41,287 nucleotides of DNA from Sphingomonadales bacterium 63-6. Lineage in GTDB: Bacteria > Pseudomonadota > Alphaproteobacteria > Sphingomonadales > Sphingomonadaceae. The position numbers were made by a program, and so were the translations under genes. The notes beneath the pieces are model-generated. The model was not told the origin of the DNA. It saw only the letters and a list, made by a program, of their open reading frames with translations, and ran no database searches. This document shows positions 25,878 to 32,841 of this stretch, piece by piece. Positions within the stretch are counted from its first letter, which is position 1. Each line of letters starts with the position of its first letter. The DNA is taken from the NCBI GenBank assembly GCA_001898545.1, contig MKUB01000179.1, positions 375-41,661 of the forward strand, read 5' to 3'.

Positions 25878-26497
25878 TATTGCCCCTCCATTTCCGCGGC
25901 GATCACTTCGGCAAGATAGCGCTGCTCGCGGATGGAGCCGCTCGTCCAGCTCTGGCGCAGCACCACCAGCCCATAGGCGACCGTCCCCGTCGCAAGGCCG
26001 ATAATCGTGCTGGTGAAGGCCACCACCATTTGCCCGGCCATGGCGTTTAGGTTCCCGCCCGCCATGGCGGCGAGCGAAGTGCCCATGGGGATCAGCGTGC
26101 CGATCAGGCCGAGGCTGGGCCCGACCTTGACCAGGGCGCGCGGCCCATCCAGCCCGTGGCGCAATTGTTCCTCATATTCCGCGACTACATTTTCCAACCC
26201 GCCATGATGCAGGGCCTTGGCCGTATCGAGTTGCTGGATGGAGCCGAGCATGGCGCGCAGATTGGCGGGCAGGGAGGCCCGGCGATCTTCAGGCGTATCG
26301 AGCACGCGGCCTTCCTGCAGCCATTGCTTCAAGTCGAAGCCCGAGCGTTCCCGGCGGCGCCGGATCGCTTCCACCATGTAATTGCCGACATAAAACAGCG
26401 TGGCCGCGACGCAGACCCACAGCAGCAGCATTACCGGCAAGCGCAGAAGCTGCCCCAGTGCGAAGAGCCCGTTTTCGAGGACTTCGGAGAAATTCAT
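25877..26497 (-). CDS. MotA/TolQ/ExbB-family proton channel protein
   Basis: The protein has 206 residues. The ATG at 26497 (MNFSEVLENGLFALGQLL) overlaps the upstream stop (ATGA); the longer open frame to 26893 is a shadow of the neighbouring gene. Three membrane helices are visible: residues about 17-42, then GPSLGLIGTLIPMGTSL, then VVAFTSTIIGLATGTVAYGLVV. The last two form the conserved TolQ/ExbB core with small residues and polar Thr/Ser facing the pore. A cytoplasmic helical domain lies between helices 1 and 2. It probably assembles with the DUF2149-like protein to harness the proton motive force for the CobN-type chelatase or the outer-membrane receptor. Confidence 0.88.
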   Translation of the reverse strand: MNFSEVLENGLFALGQLLRLPVMLLLWVCVAATLFYVGNYMVEAIRRRRERSGFDLKQWLQEGRVLDTPEDRRASLPANLRAMLGSIQQLDTAKALHHGGLENVVAEYEEQLRHGLDGPRALVKVGPSLGLIGTLIPMGTSLAAMAGGNLNAMAGQMVVAFTSTIIGLATGTVAYGLVVLRQSWTSGSIREQRYLAEVIAAEMEGQ

Positions 26498-27087
26498 CGC
26501 TTGATCCACATTCCCTTGAACAGCCCGGCGGCGAGCGCCAGCCCGGTGATTGCGAGAGCCCATGCGGGCGGCGGCGGGGCAGGAGGCTGTGCCGCATCCT
26601 GAGCCAGCATGGTGGCCGATTGCCATCCGTAGAGGAGATCGCCGAGCAGCCCGGCCAGGGGCGCGCCCAGCGCCGCCAGCAGCAGCGCGATACTGCCAAT
26701 GCCGATGCTCGTCCGGCTGTGGGCGGAGCCTGATCGGACCAGCAGGAAGGCGATGGCAAGCGCTCCGCCCGCCACGGCAGCAGCCGTCATACCCGGAATT
26801 CCGCCGCCGATCTGCAAGGCCGCAACCAAGGCCGCACAGGCGCCGCCGATCACTCCGCCCATGCGGGGCATCGGCCCTGCGATCAGGCGCCAACTGGCGA
26901 GCAGGCCGACAAGGACGCCGATCCAGTTAGGCTGCGGGTTGAAAATCAGGGCGAGGTTTAGCGTGGCCGCAAAGCCCAGGCCGATCTTGATCGCATCGAA
27001 AAAGGTCCGCCGGACATCGCGCAGCATTGCAGCTGCCGCCAGCATGGCGAGCAACCAGATCACCGATATGGATGCGGAAAGCAGCAC
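26494..27087 (-). CDS. Polytopic inner-membrane protein of the CobN operon (possible HmuT/DUF2162 type)
   Basis: The protein has 197 residues starting at a GTG (27087) with CCGGAA about 8 bases upstream. Roughly six hydrophobic helices are visible, with a basic loop after the first (LRDVRRTFFDAIKIG) and a Pro-rich stretch before the last. It is the first gene of the four-gene operon and overlaps the ExbB-like start by four bases. I do not recognise it with certainty. Position and topology fit the extra membrane protein found beside ExbB-like, DUF2149 and CobN-like genes in other bacteria (HmuT/DUF2162-like, recalled). It could carry the freed metal or tetrapyrrole, or anchor the complex. Confidence 0.7.
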   Translation of the reverse strand: MLLSASISVIWLLAMLAAAAMLRDVRRTFFDAIKIGLGFAATLNLALIFNPQPNWIGVLVGLLASWRLIAGPMPRMGGVIGGACAALVAALQIGGGIPGMTAAAVAGGALAIAFLLVRSGSAHSRTSIGIGSIALLLAALGAPLAGLLGDLLYGWQSATMLAQDAAQPPAPPPPAWALAITGLALAAGLFKGMWIKR

Positions 27088-27220
27088 GGTCAGTTCCGGA
27101 CTGCCGCCGCGCCGCTGCGCGGGCGCAACCCGGCATCAAGGCCTGACAATTCTGTTCCTCTCTCGACATCGCATTGAGTGCGATAAGTCAGCGCGGGCTA
27201 CCCCAACGCGCGCGCGCGGC

Positions 27221-27237
27221 AAGTTATTTACGGTAAT
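27221..27237 (-). promoter_or_regulatory. Shared 17-nt upstream motif, copy B (CobN operon)
   Basis: Read on the - strand, this is ATTACCGTAAATAACTT, identical to 16624-16640. It lies about 134 bases before the first gene of the CobN operon. A related TTACGTAA palindrome is 13 bases away at 27250-27257, so the region may hold two regulator sites. The match ties this operon to the BtuB-like receptor operon 10 kb away. Confidence 0.65.
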
Positions 27238-27314
27238 GTAACGCAGGTTTTACGTAACAACGGTCACGAAATATCGCGGAGATCCGTGGGTTTCGTCGTG
27301 ATTTCCCAGGTTGC

Positions 27315-27343
27315 TTGACGCCCGCTTACGCAGAATTTATGCA
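27315..27343 (+). promoter_or_regulatory. Candidate sigma70-type promoter of the flavocytochrome operon
   Basis: TTGACG (27315-27320) and TATGCA (27338-27343) are separated by 17 bases, a good fit to a -35/-10 pair. They lie about 54 bases before the ATG at 27397. The -10 element falls inside the perfect palindrome at 27335-27354. Confidence 0.5.
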
Positions 27344-27354
27344 ACTGCATAAAT
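27335..27354. promoter_or_regulatory. 20-bp perfect palindromic operator upstream of flavocytochrome operon
   Basis: ATTTATGCAACTGCATAAAT has perfect 9-bp arms around two bases. It overlaps the likely -10 box and ends 42 bases before the first gene, so a repressor bound here would block transcription. The regulator family is not certain; MarR-, GntR- and IclR-type proteins use sites of this size. The nearest regulator in the window is the AraC-type gene at 31898-32749, which would not normally bind a perfect palindrome. Confidence 0.65.
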
Positions 27355-27396
27355 CGACCGGGCCCGAGGAATGGCGCCCGGTCCGGGAGGGACAAT

Positions 27397-28986
27397 ATGC
27401 GCACACCGCCGGGCGTTTCGGCCGCCACATTTGCTGACGGCATCGCCGAGATGAAATCCGCCGTGGGGGAAGAGTGGGTCTTCACCTCCGATCCCGATGT
27501 GGACACCTATCGCGATTTCTATTCGGTCCTGTGGGGCGAGGAGGACGAGCGGATCGCCTCTGCCGCCGTCGCGCCCAAGAATGTGGAAGAAGTGCAGGCC
27601 GTGGTCCGCGCCGCCAATGCGCGGGGCATTCCGCTCTATCCCGTCTCCACCGGGCGTAACCTCGGCTATGGCGGTTCCGCCCCAGTCTATTCCGGCAGCG
27701 TGGTGCTGGACCTCAAGCGGATGGACCGCATCATCGAGGTGAATGAAGGCAATGCCTCCTGCCTCGTCGAGCCGGGCGTGTCCTATTTCGACATGTACCG
27801 CCATTTGCAGGAAACCGGATCGAAGCTGTGGATCGACGTTCCCGATCCGGGCTGGGGCAGCATGGTCGGCAATGCGCTCGATTCCGGCGGTGGCTATACG
27901 GCGGCGCCCTATCGCGGCCATTTCGAGGCGCAATGCGGGATCGAGGCAGTGATGGCCGATGGCGAGCTCTTCCGCACCGGCATGGGCGCTCTGCCCGGCA
28001 GCGAGACCTGGCAGCAGTATAAGATGGGCATTGGCCCCTGCCTTGACGGGCTGTTCCGCCAGTCCACGCTGGGCGTCGTGACCAAGATGGGTTTCTGGCT
28101 GTTCCCGCAGCCCGAGGCTTATATGAGCTGCTCGGTCGAACTGCAGCGCTTCGAGGATATCGAGCCGCTGGTCGATCTGTTCAACGAGCTGGAATATGGC
28201 AATATCTTCAACGGCATGCCCTCCATTGGATCGCCAGTGCTGGCATCGGGCAATCCGCTGATCTTCGCCGAAATCCCCGAGCCGGAAGAAATGAACCGCC
28301 GGGTGCGCGAAACCGGCCTTGCCGCATGGCGCGGATCGATGGTGTTCTATGGCCCGGAAAAGGTCATCCGCGCGCAGTGGGACTATGTGCAGGAACGCTT
28401 TGCCCATTTCGAAGGAGTGAAGTTCAAGGAAAACCAGTTCGTCAAACTGCCGCTGCGGCCGGAGGATATGGAGAAGATCCAGAAAAACCGCTTCGGCATT
28501 CCATCGATGGAAATCTTCTCGGTCGGCTCGCGCGGCTTCGGGGATTTCAACCCCAGCGACGGGCATATCTGGTTTTCCGCGATCATCCCGCGCAGCGGCA
28601 AGGGCTTCGTGAAGGCCAATCGCGTGATGCGGCAGGCCTGCGCGGAACATGACGTGCCGCTCTTCATGTTCAGCCCGGCAGTGACCTGCTGGACCCGGTC
28701 CTTCGTCCTCTTCGCCGCCGTGCCGGTCTACAAGGATAAGGAAAAGAACCGCCGCCTGCGCGAATCCGTGCTGAAGGTGATCCAGATCTGCGCGGAGCAT
28801 GGCTGGGGCGAATATCGCTGCCCGCCTGCGTTCCAGGATGCGGTGATGGATGCCTATAGCTTCAACAACAACATGCTTCGCCGGGTGAACGAGAAGATCA
28901 AGGACGCGCTGGACCCCAACGGCATCCTTTCCGCCGGGCGCTATGGCGTCTGGCCGAAGCATCTGCGCGACGGGAGGCACGCATGA
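27397..28986 (+). CDS. p-Cresol methylhydroxylase-like FAD-linked oxidase, flavoprotein 1
   Basis: The protein has 529 residues; the ATG at 27397 follows GGGAGGG by 5 bases. The N-terminal PCMH-type FAD domain shows STGRNLGYGGSAP, GSVVLDLKRMDRI, VEPGVSYFDMYRHLQ and DPGWGSMVGNALDSGGGY; the C-terminal cap/FAD-linked oxidase domain ends LDPNGILSAGRYGVWP. This is the vanillyl-alcohol oxidase/4-cresol dehydrogenase (PchF, EugO) family, which oxidises para-alkylphenols through a quinone methide to alcohols and aldehydes and passes electrons to a cytochrome c. No signal peptide is seen. The next gene is a cytochrome c overlapping by four bases (ATGA). A second flavoprotein lies in the same operon. 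Confidence 0.88.
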   Translation: MRTPPGVSAATFADGIAEMKSAVGEEWVFTSDPDVDTYRDFYSVLWGEEDERIASAAVAPKNVEEVQAVVRAANARGIPLYPVSTGRNLGYGGSAPVYSGSVVLDLKRMDRIIEVNEGNASCLVEPGVSYFDMYRHLQETGSKLWIDVPDPGWGSMVGNALDSGGGYTAAPYRGHFEAQCGIEAVMADGELFRTGMGALPGSETWQQYKMGIGPCLDGLFRQSTLGVVTKMGFWLFPQPEAYMSCSVELQRFEDIEPLVDLFNELEYGNIFNGMPSIGSPVLASGNPLIFAEIPEPEEMNRRVRETGLAAWRGSMVFYGPEKVIRAQWDYVQERFAHFEGVKFKENQFVKLPLRPEDMEKIQKNRFGIPSMEIFSVGSRGFGDFNPSDGHIWFSAIIPRSGKGFVKANRVMRQACAEHDVPLFMFSPAVTCWTRSFVLFAAVPVYKDKEKNRRLRESVLKVIQICAEHGWGEYRCPPAFQDAVMDAYSFNNNMLRRVNEKIKDALDPNGILSAGRYGVWPKHLRDGRHA

Positions 28987-29435
28987 AGGCGGCCTATATC
29001 GCGCTGGGCGCGCTGGCGCTGGCGGGCGCCTATGCCCTGCAGGCGCAGACGCAGACCGCTCCGGCTAAGACGCCGGGCATGATGACGCAGGGCGATCCCA
29101 CGCTGGGCAAGACTTCGCCGCAACTGGCGGAAGGCCGCGCGGTCTATGAACATTGGTGCGCCCCCTGCCATGCGCCCGATCCCAAGCTGGCCGGCACCTC
29201 GGCTCTGCGGGTGAAGTACGAGGGCGAACTGCCCGCCGCGCTGGTTCATCGCGACGATATGGACAAGGACACCATCGCCTATTTTGTGCGCAATGGCGTC
29301 GCCTGGATGGCGCCTTTCCGCAAGACGGAGATCAGCGACGCGCAGCTCGACCAGCTGACCGATTTCCTCACCGCTCCGCTGGCGCAGCGCGGGGTCAATC
29401 CGGATGATGTGAAGACCAAGGGGGCAGGCAAATGA
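28983..29435 (+). CDS. Cytochrome c subunit 1 (PchC-like)
   Basis: The protein has 150 residues. A signal peptide (MKAAYIALGALALAGAYALQ) sends it to the periplasm. One heme site CAPCH occupies residues 59-63, and the likely axial Met is in GVAWMAPFR near residue 108. Size and single heme match the small cytochrome subunit of p-cresol methylhydroxylase or the eugenol hydroxylase cytochrome. It is coupled to flavoprotein 1 upstream and to the Tat-signal protein downstream by ATGA overlaps. Confidence 0.9.
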   Translation: MKAAYIALGALALAGAYALQAQTQTAPAKTPGMMTQGDPTLGKTSPQLAEGRAVYEHWCAPCHAPDPKLAGTSALRVKYEGELPAALVHRDDMDKDTIAYFVRNGVAWMAPFRKTEISDAQLDQLTDFLTAPLAQRGVNPDDVKTKGAGK

Positions 29436-29836
29436 TCAGCCGGCGTGACCTGATGAAATGGGGCGCAGTCGTGCCCGCACTGGTGGGCGGTTCCGCTCGC
29501 GCCATGGCAGCGGTGCCCGAAGGGCTGGACGCGCTGGTGGTCGATAGCCGCCATGCGCCCGGCATCATCGCCAATCCGGGCGGGGTGCAACTGCTTCGCT
29601 TCGATGGCGATGTGACGCAGCTATGGTTCGAGACGCTCGATCCGCTGTGGCGCAAGCCCGGCTTCGTGCTGGGTGGGATCACCGGGCGCGATGCCCTGTT
29701 CGTGCTGGAAACCCTCTCGTGGGATCGCGGCCGCCGCGTGGTGAGCCGCAAGGATATGCCCGGCCGCTCGGGCAGGATGGATGGACCGATCAGTTGGGTG
29801 ATCGCGCCCGTTCATCCCAGCGTGAAGAAGGGCTGA
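29432..29836 (+). CDS. Small Tat-signal protein between the flavocytochrome pairs (PchX-like position)
   Basis: The protein has 134 residues. It begins MISRRDLMKWGAVVPALVGG, a twin-arginine signal, with cleavage likely near ARAMAA. The mature part (VDSRHAPGIIANPGGVQLLRFDGD, then FVLGGITGRDALFVLETLSWDRGR) is compact with no cofactor motif that I recognise. It overlaps the cytochrome stop by four bases. In the p-cresol operon of Pseudomonas an unknown gene, pchX, sits between pchC and pchF (recalled); this gene occupies the same place. Because the flavoproteins have no signal peptide, a Tat-tagged partner that carries a folded flavoprotein across the membrane is one possibility, and an assembly factor another. 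Confidence 0.75.
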   Translation: MISRRDLMKWGAVVPALVGGSARAMAAVPEGLDALVVDSRHAPGIIANPGGVQLLRFDGDVTQLWFETLDPLWRKPGFVLGGITGRDALFVLETLSWDRGRRVVSRKDMPGRSGRMDGPISWVIAPVHPSVKKG

Positions 29837-29840
29837 TTCC

Positions 29841-31454
29841 GTGGCAGTGCTCCCCCCCGATCTCGACGCCGCGAATTTCGCGCGCTTCCTTGAGGAACTG
29901 CGCGGCGCGGTCGGCGCGGACTGGGTCTGGTCCAGCGAGGAGGACCTTGGCCCCTATCGCGACAGTTTCTCCCCAGTCTGGAACCAGGCGGAGGAGCGCC
30001 ATGCCTCCGCCGCTGTTGCGCCTGCCGATGTGGAGCAGGTGCAGGCCATCGTGCGGATCGCTGGCCGTTACAAGGTGCCGCTTTTCCCGATCTCCACCGG
30101 CAAGAATTTCGGCTATGGCGGGCCTTCACCCAACGTCACCGGCAGCGTGGTGCTGGACCTGAAGCGCATGAACCGCGTGCTGGAAGTGGACGACAAGCGC
30201 CACTTCGCACTGGTGGAGCCGGGCGTTTCCTATTTCGACCTCTATCGTCACATCAAGGACAATGGCCTGAAGGTGATGATCGACTGCCCCGATCCGGGTT
30301 GGGGCAGCCCCATCGGCAATTCGCTGGAACGCGGCATCGGCTACACCATGCCCCAGTTCCGCGACCATTTCGGCGCCAGTTGCGGCATGGAAGTCGTCCT
30401 GCCCAATGGCGAAGTGATGCGCACCGGCATGGGTGCGTTGCCCGGATCGCAGAGCTGGCAGGAATATAAATACGGCTTCGGTCCCGATCCGTCAGGCCTG
30501 TTCGCGCAGGGCAATTTCGGCATCGTCACCAAGATGGGCTTCCGCCTGATGCCGCTGCCCGAATATTATCGCACCGGGTTGATCACCGTGCCGCGCCGCC
30601 GCGATTTCGTGAAGCTGGTGGAGCATGTGAATTACCTGTCGGACAGTTCGCTGATCGGGGAGGCGGTCTATGGCAGCCCGCTCGCCGCGCTGATGGGCGA
30701 CAAGAGCTTCTATGCTCTGGCCACCAAGGTGGGCGGGCCTTCCGATGCGGAAATGGACGCTGCCGCCAACAAGGCGGGCCTGCCCAGCTGGCAGGTGGAC
30801 CTGCAATTCTTCGGACCGGAAGCCGCGACGCGGGAAAACTGGGAATATGCCAAACAGCGTATTCTGGCCGATATTCCGGGCGCCAAGGCAATCGACGGGG
30901 ATCATTTCCCGCTGCCCGCCACTGAAGAGCAATTGCTCAACACAACCCAGCCCTACAAGACCGGCATCCGTCGCTATGGCGCGCTGGGCGTGCCGAGCCT
31001 TGGCATCTGGCGGATCGTCAGCGGCAATGGCCATGTCGGCTTCTTCCCCGTCCTGCCGCGTAGCGGGGAGGCGGTGTTCGAAATGCAGCGCGCGATGTGC
31101 GATGGCTTGCGCGAATTCCCGTTGGCCGGGCGTTTCTTCAACGCCACCACAGCGCCGCTCTATTGGCACAGCTATGCCTTCCAGATGGTGTTCGCGCCTT
31201 CGGTGAAGCATGACGATCCGGCGCTGAACGCGCAGGTCCATGCCGCGATGAAGAAGGCCGTGGCACTCGCCGCGGAACATGGCTGGGGCGATTACCGCGC
31301 CGCGCCGATCTATCAGGACGATGTGGCGGACACGTACAGCTTCAACAACCATGCACTGCGCCGCTTCCACGAACAGTTGAAGGACGCGATCGATCCCGAC
31401 GGGATCGTCGCGCCCGGGCGCGGCGGCATCTGGCCCCGGAGGTTCCGCAAATGA
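29841..31454 (+). CDS. p-Cresol methylhydroxylase-like FAD-linked oxidase, flavoprotein 2
   Basis: The protein has 537 residues, starting at a GTG (29841) four bases after the Tat-protein stop. It is a clear paralogue of flavoprotein 1, with STGKNFGYGGPSP, GSVVLDLKRMNRVLEV, VEPGVSYFDLYRHIK, DPGWGSPIGNSLERG and the ending IDPDGIVAPGRGGIWP. The two share most conserved blocks but differ in the central substrate-cap region, so they probably act on different para-substituted phenols or on successive steps. It has no signal peptide. It overlaps its own cytochrome c gene by four bases (ATGA). Confidence 0.88.
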   Translation: MAVLPPDLDAANFARFLEELRGAVGADWVWSSEEDLGPYRDSFSPVWNQAEERHASAAVAPADVEQVQAIVRIAGRYKVPLFPISTGKNFGYGGPSPNVTGSVVLDLKRMNRVLEVDDKRHFALVEPGVSYFDLYRHIKDNGLKVMIDCPDPGWGSPIGNSLERGIGYTMPQFRDHFGASCGMEVVLPNGEVMRTGMGALPGSQSWQEYKYGFGPDPSGLFAQGNFGIVTKMGFRLMPLPEYYRTGLITVPRRRDFVKLVEHVNYLSDSSLIGEAVYGSPLAALMGDKSFYALATKVGGPSDAEMDAAANKAGLPSWQVDLQFFGPEAATRENWEYAKQRILADIPGAKAIDGDHFPLPATEEQLLNTTQPYKTGIRRYGALGVPSLGIWRIVSGNGHVGFFPVLPRSGEAVFEMQRAMCDGLREFPLAGRFFNATTAPLYWHSYAFQMVFAPSVKHDDPALNAQVHAAMKKAVALAAEHGWGDYRAAPIYQDDVADTYSFNNHALRRFHEQLKDAIDPDGIVAPGRGGIWPRRFRK

Positions 31455-31888
31455 GGCGACTAATGCTGATGGCTTCCCCCCCTGCCGTGGCATTGCTCGC
31501 CGTGGCGATCTACGGGGCCGAAGGGACAGGAGGGCAGACCGCGCAAGCTGCCACGGCCAGCCCCGCCGCCGCGCCTCATGTGGTGAAGGCGGACCTGCCC
31601 GGCCGCGCGATCTTCGAGCATAATTGCGCGCCTTGCCACGGGGCAGGGCCGGGGGACGATGGCACGCCCATGCTGCCCGGCACCATGGCGCTGCAGAGGC
31701 GCTATGAAGGCGAAGTGCCTGCCGCGCTGGAACTGCGGGACGATCTGGATGGAGACACGCTGCGCCTGTTCGTCCGCAACGGCATCGGCGCCATGCCGAT
31801 GTTCCGCAAAAGCGAGTTGAGCGATGCCGATGTGGATGCAGTGGCCGCCTATCTGAAGGCGACGGCCGAGGCGAGCGGGGTGAAATAG
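31451..31888 (+). CDS. Cytochrome c subunit 2 (PchC-like)
   Basis: The protein has 145 residues. A hydrophobic signal segment (MLMASPPAVALLAVAIYG) precedes an Ala-rich linker and one heme site CAPCH at residues 59-63, the same position as in cytochrome 1. The probable axial Met is in GIGAMPMFRKSEL. It resembles cytochrome 1 across its length (RYEGEVPAALELRDDLDGDT versus KYEGELPAALVHRDDMDKDT), so the flavoprotein-cytochrome unit was duplicated as a pair. It ends 9 bases before the convergent AraC-type gene. Confidence 0.9.
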   Translation: MRRLMLMASPPAVALLAVAIYGAEGTGGQTAQAATASPAAAPHVVKADLPGRAIFEHNCAPCHGAGPGDDGTPMLPGTMALQRRYEGEVPAALELRDDLDGDTLRLFVRNGIGAMPMFRKSELSDADVDAVAAYLKATAEASGVK

Positions 31889-31897
31889 GGGGCGCTT

Positions 31898-32749
31898 CTA
31901 TTCCTTCTCTGCGCTGGGCCTCCGCCCGGTCATCCGCTGGTAGAAGCGCGAGAAATAGGACGGGTCTTCAAAGCCGAGCTCTTCGGCCACTTCCGCGCAG
32001 GTCGCGCTGGTGAAGCGCAGCACGCGGCGGGCCTCCAGCGCGATGCGGCGGTGGATCGCTTCGCTGGGGGTAATGCCCCAGGCCGCGCGGGTGAGGCGGG
32101 ACAATGTCCGCTCCGTACATCCCAGTTCCTGCGCGTAAAAGGACAGCGGAAGATGCTCGCGATAATGGCGCTCCAGCAGCGACTGGAAGCGGGCGAGTTG
32201 GAGGGATAATCCCGGCGTTTCCGGCCGGGCGAGGGGAGCAGTGGCGATGCGCAGCCAGCTTTCCGCCAGCGCCCTTTCCAGCAGGGCGCGGGTGGGGCTG
32301 CCCCGATCCCGCTGCGCCTCCAGCAATTGCCGGCCCAGCACCATCAGCCGCCGCTTGGCCCTGAGGTCCAGCGGCACCAGCGCAGGGGCGGCCAGATGGG
32401 CTGTCAGCGGATCGGCTTCGCCCAGGGCGGCGCGAAATTCACGCGAGAGCGTCAGCACGAAACCCACGGCGTTTTCCGTGAAGCGAAAGCCGTGGACCGA
32501 GCCGGGCGGGGCGAAGATCAGCACTGGGCCTGTCACCTGCGATTGCTTGCCATCCAGCAGCACATCCGCTCCGCCCGAGGCGAGGAAAAGCACCTGCGAC
32601 AGGGCAAGGTGGCGATGGGCCGCGATTTCCCATTCATAGAGCTGGCTGCGGGCCTCGATCGTTTCGCAATGGATATATTCGCCGAAATCCGGGGACGTAT
32701 CCTCCCCATAAAGCGCATAATGCGGAATGGATGGGGCGGCGGAATTCAT
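31898..32749 (-). CDS. AraC-family regulator, PobR/HpaA-like
   Basis: The protein has 283 residues. The N-terminus PSIPHYALYGE and the cupin-like ligand-binding domain (EIAAHRHLALSQVLFLASGG, VTGPVLIFAPPGSVHGF) are typical of PobR/HpaA-type AraC activators. The C-terminal double helix-turn-helix includes LPLSFYAQELGCTERTLSRL and CAEVAEELGFEDPSYFSRFYQRMTG. It is divergent from pobA, with a 92-bp intergenic region, as in many 4-hydroxybenzoate loci, so activation of pobA by 4-hydroxybenzoate is the likely role. It may also act on the flavocytochrome operon, which it converges on. Confidence 0.88.
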   Translation of the reverse strand: MNSAAPSIPHYALYGEDTSPDFGEYIHCETIEARSQLYEWEIAAHRHLALSQVLFLASGGADVLLDGKQSQVTGPVLIFAPPGSVHGFRFTENAVGFVLTLSREFRAALGEADPLTAHLAAPALVPLDLRAKRRLMVLGRQLLEAQRDRGSPTRALLERALAESWLRIATAPLARPETPGLSLQLARFQSLLERHYREHLPLSFYAQELGCTERTLSRLTRAAWGITPSEAIHRRIALEARRVLRFTSATCAEVAEELGFEDPSYFSRFYQRMTGRRPSAEKE

Positions 32750-32841
32750 GTCCGTAAAATACCAGAAATGGTCGCCCGCGTCCCTTCCAATTTTCCTGCT
32801 CCCCGGCGAAATCCCCCCGATCGAAATTTCGGGTGAGGATT

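Noticed and set aside
26498-26893. N-terminal extension of the ExbB-like frame to 26893
   Set aside because: The extension is Arg/Gly/Ala-rich and overlaps the upstream membrane protein in another frame; the ATG at 26497 with ATGA overlap is the natural start.
32822-32831. CGAAATTTCG palindrome just before pobA
   Set aside because: It is only 10 bp, unspaced, and lies next to the ribosome-binding site; too short to call an operator for an AraC-type regulator.
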